Of a stretch of DNA of 32,529 nt, positions 17,176 through 25,992 are shown piece by piece. The DNA is from Pigoraptor vietnamica (taxonomy: Eukaryota > Opisthokonta > Filasterea): positions 1 to 32,529 of the forward strand of contig CALSCQ010000349.1 in assembly GCA_943704525.1 (NCBI GenBank). Direction: 5' to 3'. The notes under the pieces were generated by a model. The model was not told where the DNA came from, did not search any database, and worked only from the letters and a program-made list of their open reading frames with translations. Position 1 is the stretch's first letter. Every line of letters starts with the position of its first letter. A program made the position numbers and the translations under genes.

Positions 17176-17871
17176 TCAGTTTTTTCGACTACTGTACTGT
17201 TGTAGGTGCGGCATTATTCCGCTTCCTATTATTAAACCTGTAAAACACCAAATGGATGCCACAACTGATTCATTCAAGTACGTGTCTTGGTTGCCGTTCG
17301 ACCACACTAGCGCACACGTAAGTGGAACAAGAAACATGATGCCAGAACGTAGGGGATTGATCAAAAACGGAAAAACCGTTGAGTACAAAAAATGTGTGAA
17401 GTACGTTGGCGTTATGTAGCTGAATCCGAAAACGAGGCCCATCGGTACGGTCCATGTCATATGGAGGGGACCAACGACACATCGTGGCGTTATATTCCCT
17501 TCCAAAGAACAGAACACATCATGACATGGAAGATGATATCTACTTGAGCTAAACAGACGCACAATCTGCAAACCAAATACAATACACCATGATATGTAAA
17601 TCATACGGAACTTCTTAAACTTTACCGATCCATACGTGTCAAACACGCATGTTAGGAACAGGACTCCTGGCTGCACAAATGTATGAATTACCAGCACATA
17701 AGGAATCAATTTATTATCTGGCCACAAGTACCCGAAAAACTGGAATAGCTCCATGATTGCCCAAAAGCAGTTAAGAGCGGCTGCACCTGTATGCCCCCTG
17801 ATATACAGCCTGGCATTACTGGCGAGTATAAGCAAGAACGCAGCAAGGGAAGCTTGCGGAGAGAAACACAT
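17176..17871 (-). CDS. Multipass membrane protein, DUF5765-like
   Basis: The protein has 231 residues, starts MCFSPQASLAAF and contains about six or seven hydrophobic segments. The MCFSPxAS start, the Ala-rich FWAIMELFQFFGYLW segment and the HTFVQPG motif (about 63-69) are typical of the DUF5765 family found in several giant viruses and algae. The function of that family is unknown. It would sit in a virion or host membrane. It is divergently arranged with the next gene, sharing a 136-base gap. Confidence 0.8.
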   Translation of the reverse strand: MCFSPQASLAAFLLILASNARLYIRGHTGAAALNCFWAIMELFQFFGYLWPDNKLIPYVLVIHTFVQPGVLFLTCVFDTYGSVKFKKFRMIYISWCIVFGLQIVRLFSSSRYHLPCHDVFCSLEGNITPRCVVGPLHMTWTVPMGLVFGFSYITPTYFTHFLYSTVFPFLINPLRSGIMFLVPLTCALVWSNGNQDTYLNESVVASIWCFTGLIIGSGIMPHLQQYSSRKN

Positions 17872-17916
17872 CCCTGCCCTTTAATTTAAACCACTGTGTC
17901 AATTTAGACCAAACGT

Positions 17917-17927
17917 AAAAAAATTGA
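17917..17927 (+). promoter_or_regulatory. Early-type promoter motif
   Basis: AAAAAAATTGA contains AAAATTGA. It lies about 80 bases before the ATG at 18008, in the gap between divergent genes. Confidence 0.45.
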
Positions 17928-18007
17928 TTCGAGTCGAGTCGACTTTATTTACCATGTTTGTGTTTGTTCTGTGACTGTTGTAGCCGTGAGGATGACGTCC
18001 ATTAAAA

Positions 18008-19558
18008 ATGGCGGTTGCAGCAATAAAGCATTCTCCAGGGATCCGTTACCTAATAAGCCGTTCTGGAGAACGAACTGTGCTCCACGATGACACACTCAGC
18101 CGGTGCAATGTTCACTTGAGCCCTTTTCTAATTTCAGGGAGTCACATAGTTGGCATGGTAATGTGCTGTATGGCGATATCTGGAATAAAATCTGGCGCAT
18201 TTGCAATCTCTGTTGTGTGCGCTATCGTAAGTAGTAGCAGGCTTTTTCGATACAACTTCACGCTGGCACGATTGATTCTACGATCGTTCGAGTTTTGGCT
18301 TCTCTTGTTACAGAATTTGGGGGCAATAGCCGGGTTGTGCTACTTGATCGGCGATTACGCCGGTATAGCCACCCTGAACCTACTGATCAGTTTCGTGATT
18401 GTGCTCTTAAATGATGCATCACCCCCTGGCTCGAACCACATGCGTTTGCACACATTTGCTTTAGTAGCAGCCACGATCGTGTGCTATGTGTTGCTCTACT
18501 TTGACATACCTGAGTTTAGAGACCGCGCCATTGTTGCATTTGGCAGCTTGTCCGTAAATGTGAGGCTGTGGACATGTGATCGCATCATGTTTGGGGGGAT
18601 ATTCTTGCTAAAATACATGTACGTGCTCGTGCGTCATCCGTCACAATTGGCGCTTCTCAAAGTCAAGTGTTATGTGACCAAGGTTGCACCTACAACCGTG
18701 CAGACAGAGGGACGGTTTTCGGAAATGTTCGAGCTTGGCACTCTGGGTTCTCGAACGTTCAGCGCGGCTATTCTAAACCAAACACTCCAAGAAGAGTCAG
18801 CACCGCCTGACAGGTACGTCGTCGTGAGCAAGGCGGACTGTCGTGTCATTGTCATTAGAGACGACTTGGCCACCTCGCTCTTTGGAGCAGAAATCTCCGC
18901 TAGCCTGAGGACGAAAAACCCAATAATTGGGGCGCTCTTATGGATTTCAAACCTGTCGAGCATCACAATGGCAATCATTGCGCCTCGACACCCCGAATCG
19001 TTGCCGAAACAGGTGTATATAGTGGGCCTATTCGGCCTGGCTGGGTGCCTGCGCATCATTCTTCTCGGCAACATGATGCTGCTGCGAATGGTGGTGAGTA
19101 CATTCGAATTTTGGTTTCTGGTTGTCAATCTAACATGTTGCACAATAGGGCTCTGCGTCACATGGGATTGGGACGCACGTGTTTGCATCGCAATTCTCTT
19201 CTGGTTTGTCATGGTTGGTTGCATCATTTCAGACGCCGTCGCCACGTCAATTAAAAAAGTCACACGCTTCTACTTTCTATCGATCTTGATTTCGGTATGC
19301 CACGCTTATGTCACATTGTCTCTCGCCACGCACATAAGCCAGCACACATTGTCAATAGGTGCCCTTCACATCGATATTCGCAGATTCACATGTGACAGGC
19401 TTCTGACACTTCTCATATTCATGGCAAAGTATACGATGGTACTCTTCAAAAAACCCAATAGCTTGCTCTTACTTTACACGCCGTTGTATCGGGAAGCTCC
19501 AAGCGTGGATCCGCTCTCACCCCATGTTCGACGCACTGCATTTGACCACTTCCAGTGA
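18008..19558 (+). CDS. Large membrane protein made of two related halves
   Basis: The 516-residue product has about ten hydrophobic segments in two sets, separated by a soluble stretch (about 225-310). The halves share matching landmarks at a constant offset of 272 residues: FEFW at 94 and 366, TCDR at 189 and 461. Other matches also keep order: a GLC after FEFW, NDA/SDA, and an LLKYMYVL/FMAKYTMVL helix followed by R/K-x-P. This is an old internal duplication. No known transporter or receptor motif is seen. It might be a virion membrane or host-modifying protein. Confidence 0.75.
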   Translation: MAVAAIKHSPGIRYLISRSGERTVLHDDTLSRCNVHLSPFLISGSHIVGMVMCCMAISGIKSGAFAISVVCAIVSSSRLFRYNFTLARLILRSFEFWLLLLQNLGAIAGLCYLIGDYAGIATLNLLISFVIVLLNDASPPGSNHMRLHTFALVAATIVCYVLLYFDIPEFRDRAIVAFGSLSVNVRLWTCDRIMFGGIFLLKYMYVLVRHPSQLALLKVKCYVTKVAPTTVQTEGRFSEMFELGTLGSRTFSAAILNQTLQEESAPPDRYVVVSKADCRVIVIRDDLATSLFGAEISASLRTKNPIIGALLWISNLSSITMAIIAPRHPESLPKQVYIVGLFGLAGCLRIILLGNMMLLRMVVSTFEFWFLVVNLTCCTIGLCVTWDWDARVCIAILFWFVMVGCIISDAVATSIKKVTRFYFLSILISVCHAYVTLSLATHISQHTLSIGALHIDIRRFTCDRLLTLLIFMAKYTMVLFKKPNSLLLLYTPLYREAPSVDPLSPHVRRTAFDHFQ

Positions 19559-19582
19559 CTTCGCACATTTTTTTGATATTAC

Positions 19583-19597
19583 GAGAAAAAAATGAAT
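19583..19597 (+). promoter_or_regulatory. Early-type promoter motif
   Basis: GAGAAAAAAATGAAT, about 70-80 bases before the ligase ATG at 19667. A hairpin repeat lies between motif and start; without it the spacing would be about 50, as at the other genes. Confidence 0.55.
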
Positions 19598-19636
19598 CAA
19601 TGCATATTACATAGCCTAACCGACGGCACTTCTAAA

Positions 19637-19660
19637 CCCGTGGTGAGCGCCGGAACGCTC
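19637..19660 (+). repeat. Hairpin repeat just before the ligase start
   Basis: CCCGTGGTGAGCGCCGGAACGCTC ends seven bases before the ATG at 19667. The stem GAGCG/CGCTC is intact and the loop differs from other copies. Confidence 0.7.
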
Positions 19661-19666
19661 CTCTCA

Positions 19667-21595
19667 ATGGCACCTCGCAATCCCAAAATCGGCGACGACA
19701 TTGTCAAAGTCCGTGCCTGGGGCGAATCCGCTTCTATCGACAAGCTCGTCAACTTCCTTCGAAAGGCTTCCGTCGTGTACTATCACGGCGATGACAGCCT
19801 CATCACCGACACCCAATACGACTGCCTATATGAGATCCTCGCAACCCGAGACCCTTCCAACGACTATCTCATGGAAACCGGAGCTCCCGTGCCCAAGGGC
19901 AAGAAGAAGGAAACCCTGCCGTACTTCATGGGCAGTCTCGACAAGGCCAAGGACGAAAAAGCGGTTTGCAAGCAGTTGGCTGGCCGGGACAGGCACTGGG
20001 TTTGGTCTGACAAACTCGATGGCCAGTCCGCCTTGTTCATTTTCGGAGGCGACAAGGATCCACAGCTCATGACGCGAGGCAAGGGCCAAGTAGGCGTCAA
20101 CATCACTGCATACATTCGCCCACTCCGCCTTGATCGCATAGCACAAACCGAAACCGCGATGGCCGTCCGTGGCGAACTGGTCATGCCCAAGTCAATCTAC
20201 TCTGAGCGGTACCTCAATCGGTACCGCAATCCGCGTGACGCCTCAAAGGGAATCATGAGCCACGAAGTCCCAACTGCCGAAGCTGCCGACATTCGCTTCG
20301 TCGCCTACACTGTGTACAGTCCAAAGGGACTGACGGCAACGGAACAATTCAAACTGCTCAAGAGAATCGGATTCGAGACACCCGCATGGGGTCCTGCCGA
20401 ATGGGTGGGTGATGGTCCCACGACAACGAACGGCTGTAAGCACAAGCTGATGGAGCGGTGGAGTCAATCGGATTATCAGATTGATGGCCTTGTTCTCGCG
20501 CACGACGCCGTGTACGAATTTCCAACGTCCGGTAACCCCGACCACGTGTTTGCGTTCAAGATGGATAACGAAGTGGCCGAAACTGAGGTGTTGGGAATCA
20601 CGTGGCAGCCCTCGCGTTTTCGCCTCCTCAATCCTGTCGCGAACGTCAAGCCGGTTGACCTCAGCGGCGCCACCATATCCAATGTCAGTTGCAGCAATGC
20701 CCGTTTCGTTGTGGAAAACGGTATTGGCCCAGGCGCCATAATCCGCATTGTCCGAAGCGGCGAGATCATTCCCTTTATCGTGGATATCGTCAAGAGCGCC
20801 AAGGTGGTACTTCCTCCTCACGCCGATTGGGACAAGACACAGGTGGAACTCGTCGCCATGCCAAACAGCCCATACGAGGACGAGATTCTCGCCAGGCAGC
20901 TCGACTTTTTCATGGAGACGATGGGCGTTCGCGACTTTCGCTACGGAACGATTGTCAAGTTGATCGCATCGGGCCGACGCACAGTACGCGCCATTTACGA
21001 CATGACCCCTAACGACTATCTCCAGGTGTCAGGCCTGCAGCACGCGAGTGCCATCAAGCTGTACAACAACCTACGCGCCGCGCTAAGCCCAGGCAGCTTC
21101 AACACAGAACAAATCGTGGTTGCGAGCGGTCTACTCAGCTCCGGAATTGGCCTTCGCAAGCTCAAGTCCATTCTAGACCGTCACCCTCGTTTGTACGAGG
21201 AGGGCGCTCCGATTCCAACCGTCAACGAACTGATCGGTCCCGGGATTCAGAAAACAACAGCCGAAAAAATCGCCGCCAGCATCGCCGATGTCCGCTCTTT
21301 CCTGGGTTCGATGGGCGCCCAACCGGCGACACCGGCGACTCCGGCGGCAACGGCGACACCGTCAAGCCAAACTCTGGCCGGCGCAGTCATTGTGTTCACT
21401 GGCTTCCGCTCAGACGAATTGAAGGCCGCGATCGAAGCAAACGGCGGCCGCGTGGCAACTGCAGTGAGCGGCAAGACGACACTCGTACTCGTTAAAGATG
21501 CCGCCAGCACAACAAGTGCCAAGGCAGCGGCAGCGCGGTCCAAGAACATTCCCGTAGAAGTCGTGGACGAGTGGAAGGCACGTATGCAGCTCTAG
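19667..21595 (+). CDS. ligA: NAD+-dependent DNA ligase (LigA type)
   Basis: The 642-residue enzyme seals DNA nicks using NAD+. Domain Ia is seen as YYHGDDSLITDTQYDCLYEIL. The adenylation motif SDKLDGQSA has the catalytic lysine at Lys116. The nucleotidyltransferase, OB and helix-hairpin-helix regions follow. A BRCT domain closes the protein (about 565-642, starting AGAVIVFTGF). No four-Cys zinc finger is visible between the OB and HhH regions, as in some viral ligases. The ATG at 19667 was chosen because the frame further upstream crosses a hairpin repeat. Bacterial-type ligases occur in mimivirus relatives, iridoviruses and entomopoxviruses. It would act with the D5 protein in replication or repair. 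Confidence 0.95.
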   Translation: MAPRNPKIGDDIVKVRAWGESASIDKLVNFLRKASVVYYHGDDSLITDTQYDCLYEILATRDPSNDYLMETGAPVPKGKKKETLPYFMGSLDKAKDEKAVCKQLAGRDRHWVWSDKLDGQSALFIFGGDKDPQLMTRGKGQVGVNITAYIRPLRLDRIAQTETAMAVRGELVMPKSIYSERYLNRYRNPRDASKGIMSHEVPTAEAADIRFVAYTVYSPKGLTATEQFKLLKRIGFETPAWGPAEWVGDGPTTTNGCKHKLMERWSQSDYQIDGLVLAHDAVYEFPTSGNPDHVFAFKMDNEVAETEVLGITWQPSRFRLLNPVANVKPVDLSGATISNVSCSNARFVVENGIGPGAIIRIVRSGEIIPFIVDIVKSAKVVLPPHADWDKTQVELVAMPNSPYEDEILARQLDFFMETMGVRDFRYGTIVKLIASGRRTVRAIYDMTPNDYLQVSGLQHASAIKLYNNLRAALSPGSFNTEQIVVASGLLSSGIGLRKLKSILDRHPRLYEEGAPIPTVNELIGPGIQKTTAEKIAASIADVRSFLGSMGAQPATPATPAATATPSSQTLAGAVIVFTGFRSDELKAAIEANGGRVATAVSGKTTLVLVKDAASTTSAKAAAARSKNIPVEVVDEWKARMQL

Positions 21596-21606
21596 CACGG
21601 CGCGTA

Positions 21607-21806
21607 CCGCTGCGCGTTCCGCCGCGCACCACGGGTATTCGTTTTGCACCGCTGCGCGTTCCGCCGCGCACCACGGGTATTCGTTTTGCACCGCTGCGCG
21701 TTCCGCCGCGCACCACGGGTATTCGTTTTGCTAGTTTTCGGTTTATATCGCTGATTTTTGTTTTTACACCACGCGCGTTTCGCCGCGCACCACGGGTTTT
21801 CGTTGA
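21607..21806. repeat. 42-bp tandem array of hairpins after the ligase gene
   Basis: Three near-exact 42-base units (starts 21607, 21649, 21691) and a partial fourth at about 21766-21806. Each contains TGCGCG-TTCCGC-CGCGCA then CCACGGGT. Compared with the common hairpin, one A-T pair in the stem is replaced by C-G on both sides, so pairing is kept. The array starts about 11 bases after the stop codon. As 42 is a multiple of three, it leaves long false frames on both strands. Confidence 0.85.
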
Positions 21807-21888
21807 TCCGTGTCCGCCGGACCTCAACAAAAAAGCGATCCGAATCCCTTCTGGCCGGTGAAGCTTGGGCTTTTAAGGCATGATCTTA

Positions 21889-22022
21889 GAGCATGTCCGT
21901 AAAAAATAGACTTGTCCGCGATTTCATGCGTTTGATGGGACCAATCTCTGAACGCGCTCGAAGAGGGCGGATCCCTTCGGGCCGGCGTAGCCGGAACACC
22001 GTGGTGAGCGGCGGACACGCAC
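21889..22022 (+). repeat. MITE with one palindrome insert, TTA target duplication
   Basis: It starts GAGCATGTCC and ends GGACACGCAC, flanked by TTA at 21886-21888 and 22023-22025. The insert TCCCTTCGGGCCGGCGTAGCC sits at the GCGGA|ACAC point. Confidence 0.85.
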
Positions 22023-22025
22023 TTA

Positions 22026-22144
22026 GAGCATGTCCGTCAGTCCAGCACATGAAATTGTCTGCGGTTTCGTGGGCCGGTTTAGAGGGACCAAACTCTGAAC
22101 GCGCTCGAAGAGCGCGGGCACCGTGGTGAGCGGCGGATACGCTC
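22026..22144 (+). repeat. Second MITE head-to-tail with the first
   Basis: It starts GAGCATGTCC directly after the shared TTA and ends GATACGCTC at 22144, next to the D5 promoter motif. It has no GGATCC insert, and its inner box has diverged (AAATTGTCTGCGG). Confidence 0.8.
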
Positions 22145-22157
22145 AGGAAAAAATGAA
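22145..22157 (+). promoter_or_regulatory. Early-type promoter motif of the D5 gene
   Basis: AGGAAAAAATGAA, about 52 bases before the ATG at 22208. It directly follows the right end of a MITE. Confidence 0.6.
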
Positions 22158-22207
22158 AGTGCCAAGACTGGTTGCGGCTGCAAACTGAACAGTTCAGTCT
22201 GGCTCCC

Positions 22208-24907
22208 ATGTCTGCGTACCAGCAACTTCTCGCCCGTTGTGAAGTCAAGAATGTAGCGCAAGCCACCCATAAGTATTGGACGGGGGACGGTGCCTCGTCT
22301 GCGACGCTGCTTGCGCTCGACGGCGTCGACCTCGTTGAATTCTACCGTCTGTATTCGGAGAACCTCGGCAAGTCAGCCATTCACGTCAATGCTCTCTGGC
22401 CGACGAGCGGCCACGTGCCCGCGGCCTTTTGGTTTGACATGACGGAAAGCTTCAAGACTGTCGAGAAGACGGTTGCAGAGAATCTGATCAAGATGGTCGT
22501 CATCCGCATGCGCGAGTGTCTCGATTCCATGAACATCAAGAGCACGCGGACGTGGGTAACGATGAAGTCCAACAAGGTGGTTGCAGCGTCCGCAATGGGC
22601 GAATTTCGTGCAATGTTCGAGGAGTCTGCCGTTACGCTCCAAACACTTCGCAAGGCTGCCAAGAAAATCCTGTCCGTACTAACCACGACGCCAGAGCTTC
22701 TCGAGATCGCTTCCGAGCAAGAGATTTCAAAGTGCCTCGACAAGACGTTTAAGCCTTACTGGCCGCTCGTTGGGTCCATGGGGCTTGGAGGCGAGGCGCC
22801 GCACTCTGTGAAGAAGGTTCTCCAGTCAGACTTTAGCGAATCGCAGCTCACACTATTTAATGCAGAGCGCAAAGTCATGAAGACTGCCGTTGGACCGGTT
22901 GTCGTGGAAGAGGGCGGATCGGCCAGTGAGGATGGCGAGAATAACGCGGGCGAGAGTGATTCCGAAGAGCTGAACGATGACGACATTGAGAAGTTTCTGA
23001 CCCTCAACCGTGCAAAGAAGGCGAAAAAGGGGTTGAATGCCGGCAACAGTGCCGCAGCCACTGACAGGGTGGATGGAAATGGCACACGAGAGCCGGAAGA
23101 CGTGTCCACGTTCATGGAAGATTTGGAAGAGATGGAACGGCAGACGCACGTCGCGCTCATGATCGAAACCATCGGCCTCCTCAGTGTGAATCGGTTCGAG
23201 AGCGAAGAGTCTCACGAGTATATTGGCAAGTGCCTCCACCTGTGCCAGGGAACGGTGGAAGACTGGATCGAAGCGAGCGAGCGCTGCGACCGCCATACCC
23301 TCGACGAATGGACGAGGTTGTGCAACCTCAAGTGGGCAGAGTTTGACGCGAACGATGAGACACTCACCCGCGCCGAGCGCATGTTCAGCCTGGGCACTTT
23401 GTTCCATTGGGCGAGCAAGGATGCGCCGGCCAAGTACAAGGCAATGCGGAACAAGCAGACCGAGAAGTACATTTGCCACAAGCTGGAGACGTCGACCAAC
23501 ACAAAGTGGGGTCAGCCAGGAGACATTGCCGACATCATGTACGAGCGGTTCCACCACAAGTACGTGTCGGTCATGTCCGGGTCCAGGATCGTCTGGTACG
23601 AGTTCAAAGGACACCGGTGGCACTTTGTTGAGGACGGGTACATGCTGAGGAACGAGATTCGCGAGGACATTAGCCCGTTTATACTTGGTCTCGGCATGAA
23701 GCTATTCAAGAAGTACATAAGGGCGTCCACCGCAGGGGCCGCTGGCGAGACTGCGGCCGCACATGCCAAGCTGCTCCTCAACGTGATCATGAAGCTCAAG
23801 CAGACCACGTTCAAGAACAACATCATGTCAGAGTGCGCCGAGTTGTTCCGCAACCAGAAGTTCTTCGAAAAGCTCGATGCCAACCCGTACCTTCTCGGCA
23901 TGGAAGATTGCGTGTTCGACGCGCGCGCAAAAGTCGTTCGCGATGGCCGCCCAGACGACTACGTATCCATGACCACCCACCACAAGTACATCAAATACGA
24001 CAAAGAAAATCCTGTCATCAAGGAGATAAAGGAGTTTGAGGCCAAGCTGTTTACGGACAAGAAGGTCCGAAAGTTTATGCGGCGCTGCAAGGGCAGCATC
24101 TTGCTGGGTATTAACAAGGAGGAGGCATTTTACGTCCTCATTGGATGCGGATGCAACGGCAAGTCGAAGGACGTCGAGCGCCTGAGGCACGCCCTCGGGC
24201 AGTACTCGTGCGACGTGCCCGCCGCTGTCCTAACTGGAAGGTTGCCGGGCGCCGGTGCTCCGATCCCAGAACTCGAGAGAGCGTACGGCGTGAGGCTCGT
24301 GTCCATCGGCGAGCTGGAAGAAGGCATCAAGCCGAACGTCGGCATCATAAAGCTCATGTCGGGCGGGGACGAAATCACGGTCAGGGGTCTTTACAAGGAC
24401 CCGCGAACGTTCGTTCCGCAGTTCAAGATATTCCTGCCGTCGAACCACATGATCGAACTGCCTCCAAACGACCAGGCGGCATGGCGCAGGGCCAAGGTGA
24501 CAAAGTACACAAGCGTCTTCACCGACACTCCAATCAAGCCCAACGAGTTCCTGCGCGACTATAGCCTCTCGGAAAAGCTCAAGAGATGGGGCCCCTACTA
24601 CCTCGGGATGCTCATCCACGACTGCATCAAGTACATGAACAACGGCCTGCAGTACCCGGACGAGTACCGGAACAACGTCAATATGTACTTCCAGTTCTTC
24701 AAGGAAAAGTTGGAGACTGGGGACGACACCTTGTCCGTGAGCCAGTCGGAGCTGATCGGTCAGTTCAAGCTATGGTACCATTCGACGTACGGCATACAGA
24801 GCAAGAATCACAACAAGACTCTCATCGAACAGATGAACGAACACTACCGCGGCGAGCTGCGCGGAAAGACGCACGTCTGGGTTGGAGTTCGGCTCAAAAA
24901 AGACTGA
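22208..24907 (+). CDS. D5-like primase/SF3 helicase
   Basis: This 899-residue protein is the replicative primase-helicase of large DNA viruses. The C-terminal part has the D5_N region (WYEFKGHRWHFVEDGYMLR; LGMEDCVFDARAKVVRDG-x-x-DYVSM) and an SF3 helicase: Walker A GCGCNGKS with Lys652, Walker B VSIGELEE with Glu702, sensor Asn746 in LPSNHM, and a following WRRAK basic motif. The N-terminal third is diverged; FWFDMTES might be a relic of a primase motif, but I cannot confirm primase activity. An acidic Ser/Glu/Asp-rich linker lies near 235-265. The ATG at 22208 is the first in frame. The stop is inside a hairpin repeat. It neighbours the ligase, forming a small replication cluster. Confidence 0.95.
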   Translation: MSAYQQLLARCEVKNVAQATHKYWTGDGASSATLLALDGVDLVEFYRLYSENLGKSAIHVNALWPTSGHVPAAFWFDMTESFKTVEKTVAENLIKMVVIRMRECLDSMNIKSTRTWVTMKSNKVVAASAMGEFRAMFEESAVTLQTLRKAAKKILSVLTTTPELLEIASEQEISKCLDKTFKPYWPLVGSMGLGGEAPHSVKKVLQSDFSESQLTLFNAERKVMKTAVGPVVVEEGGSASEDGENNAGESDSEELNDDDIEKFLTLNRAKKAKKGLNAGNSAAATDRVDGNGTREPEDVSTFMEDLEEMERQTHVALMIETIGLLSVNRFESEESHEYIGKCLHLCQGTVEDWIEASERCDRHTLDEWTRLCNLKWAEFDANDETLTRAERMFSLGTLFHWASKDAPAKYKAMRNKQTEKYICHKLETSTNTKWGQPGDIADIMYERFHHKYVSVMSGSRIVWYEFKGHRWHFVEDGYMLRNEIREDISPFILGLGMKLFKKYIRASTAGAAGETAAAHAKLLLNVIMKLKQTTFKNNIMSECAELFRNQKFFEKLDANPYLLGMEDCVFDARAKVVRDGRPDDYVSMTTHHKYIKYDKENPVIKEIKEFEAKLFTDKKVRKFMRRCKGSILLGINKEEAFYVLIGCGCNGKSKDVERLRHALGQYSCDVPAAVLTGRLPGAGAPIPELERAYGVRLVSIGELEEGIKPNVGIIKLMSGGDEITVRGLYKDPRTFVPQFKIFLPSNHMIELPPNDQAAWRRAKVTKYTSVFTDTPIKPNEFLRDYSLSEKLKRWGPYYLGMLIHDCIKYMNNGLQYPDEYRNNVNMYFQFFKEKLETGDDTLSVSQSELIGQFKLWYHSTYGIQSKNHNKTLIEQMNEHYRGELRGKTHVWVGVRLKKD

Positions 24908-24935
24908 GCGTTGAGCGTTCCGCCGCTCACCACGG
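24905..24935 (+). terminator. Hairpin at the 3' end of the D5 gene
   Basis: The stop TGA starts a short TGAGCGT, followed at 24912 by a complete TGAGCG-TTCCGC-CGCTCA and CCACGG. The partly doubled start suggests slippage or re-insertion. Role in 3'-end formation is inferred. Confidence 0.55.
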
Positions 24936-25009
24936 GTATTCAGTTGCACGGCCTTGGGGATATTCTGCTTCTCGTCATAGTGTCGAAGCTTCAAGGTTGA
25001 GGCCACTTA

Positions 25010-25163
25010 GAGCATGTCCGCGGAAATTGACTTGTCCGCGCTTTTTTGTTGCATGTGTGCTAACCCTGAACGCGCTCGAAGAGCGCGGATCCCTACGGGC
25101 CGGCGTAGCCGAGACACCGTGGTGAGCGGCGGATCCCTTCGGGCCGCGAAGCGGGACACGCTC
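25010..25163 (+). repeat. MITE, 154 bp, with both palindrome inserts
   Basis: The first 32 bases differ from the left end of the IS5-like transposon by one base. It carries an insert of the GGGCCGGCGTAGCC type after the inner hairpin and one of the GGGCCGCGAAGCGG type in the terminal block. Both sit at GCGGA|CAC. The flanks are TTA and TAA. Confidence 0.85.
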
Positions 25164-25202
25164 TAAAGGTGTTGAGTTGGTTGTGAAATACAGCCATCGC
25201 AA

Positions 25203-25553
25203 ATGTGTGACATCCTAGTAAACAGCCTCATATTGTTCGGCTGCGTTCTTGGAACATTCTCTCCGTTCAAGGCTACTGGCGTCATTCCTGCGCTGTGTTG
25301 CTCCAGTCTAATTTTTGTAACCTGTATGAAACAATTGTTCTATGATACAAACTCATTCCCACTTAAAGTCTATTTGTGTGCTGCAGGAGCAATCACACTG
25401 GCTGGCACGTTTATTGTGTTTGACGCTCTTCGGGTGGAGGCACTTGTATTTGAGATGTGTCTATTGTACCAAACAAGCGCTGTAATATTTTGGTTACTGT
25501 GGGGTGGTTTAATCGTTGTCTTGGTGCAAACTGCATGGATAACAATATTTTAA
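25203..25553 (+). CDS. Small membrane protein, about four helices
   Basis: The 116-residue product is hydrophobic throughout, with about four membrane segments (about 6-22, 27-43, 57-75, 88-114) and several Cys residues. It opens MCDILVNSLILFGC and ends AWITIF. No family is recognised. It starts about 40 bases after a MITE end. It may be a virion envelope or host-membrane protein. Confidence 0.6.
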   Translation: MCDILVNSLILFGCVLGTFSPFKATGVIPALCCSSLIFVTCMKQLFYDTNSFPLKVYLCAAGAITLAGTFIVFDALRVEALVFEMCLLYQTSAVIFWLLWGGLIVVLVQTAWITIF

Positions 25554-25625
25554 TCCCGCGGCCCGCAGGGATCCGTCGCTCAAATCTCCGTGACATACAA
25601 CAAAAAGCGCGCCGTAGTAAGCGGC
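25554..25625. repeat. Decayed MITE pieces
   Basis: It contains CGGCCCGCAGGGATCCGTCGCTCA and CCGTAGTAAGCGGCGG, recognisable but heavily altered forms of the terminal block. Confidence 0.5.
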
Positions 25626-25629
25626 GGTT

Positions 25630-25640
25630 GGAAAAAATGA
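25630..25640 (+). promoter_or_regulatory. Early-type promoter motif
   Basis: GGAAAAAATGA, about 44 bases before the ATG at 25684. Confidence 0.5.
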
Positions 25641-25683
25641 CGTATGTAGATTTGAACTTCGGTATTGCATCCGAAGTCTCGGC

Positions 25684-25854
25684 ATGAATGCAGACGAGTC
25701 TAGGACGCCAATTCACATAGATACGACTCTACCAGACTTTGAGAGGCAACTATTGAAATCTCTCAAAGCAGAAAATAGAAAACTTAAAGAGAAGCTATAT
25801 GCAGTCCAGTTAAAACGGGATAGAGGATGCCAATGCGGTTGCGGATGCTGTTGA
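25684..25854 (+). CDS. Small coiled-coil protein with a Cys-rich tail (56 residues)
   Basis: The frame MNADESRTPIHIDTTLPDF... continues into a heptad-like helix (about 20-44, with Leu/Lys/Glu) and ends CQCGCGCC, six Cys-based tail positions that could bind metal or be lipidated. A promoter-like motif precedes it at the usual distance, which supports a real gene despite its size. A second ATG four bases later is in another frame that I do not favour. A 16-codon frame starts in the promoter motif and its stop overlaps this ATG. No family is recognised. Confidence 0.5.
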   Translation: MNADESRTPIHIDTTLPDFERQLLKSLKAENRKLKEKLYAVQLKRDRGCQCGCGCC

Positions 25855-25941
25855 ACCCCTTTGCGGCCCGTTCAGGGCGTTTTACTTACACGCAACAAAA
25901 AAGCGCAGATCCCGTCGGGCCGGCGGACGGCGCATACACAT

Positions 25942-25992
25942 GGCGTGGTGAGCGGCGCACACACTCAGCGTGGTGAGCGGCGCACACGCTCA
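25942..25992 (-). terminator. Two tandem hairpin copies at the 3' end of SKP1
   Basis: On the minus strand the SKP1 stop TGA begins TGAGCG-TGTGCGC-CGCTCA and CCACG; a second copy starting TGAGTG follows at once. Before them, from about 25860, is a decayed MITE with a GTCGGGCCGGCGGACGG insert. Confidence 0.6.

Noticed and set aside
21607-21806. Possible CRISPR array after the ligase
   Set aside because: The sequence between hairpins is itself repeated, so there are no spacers.
21410-21861. Repetitive proteins of about 90-110 residues on both strands
   Set aside because: They arise because the 42-base tandem repeat is a multiple of three.
22153-22188. Eleven-codon frame from the ATG in the D5 promoter motif
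   Set aside because: The ATG is part of the promoter motif and is probably upstream of the transcript start.
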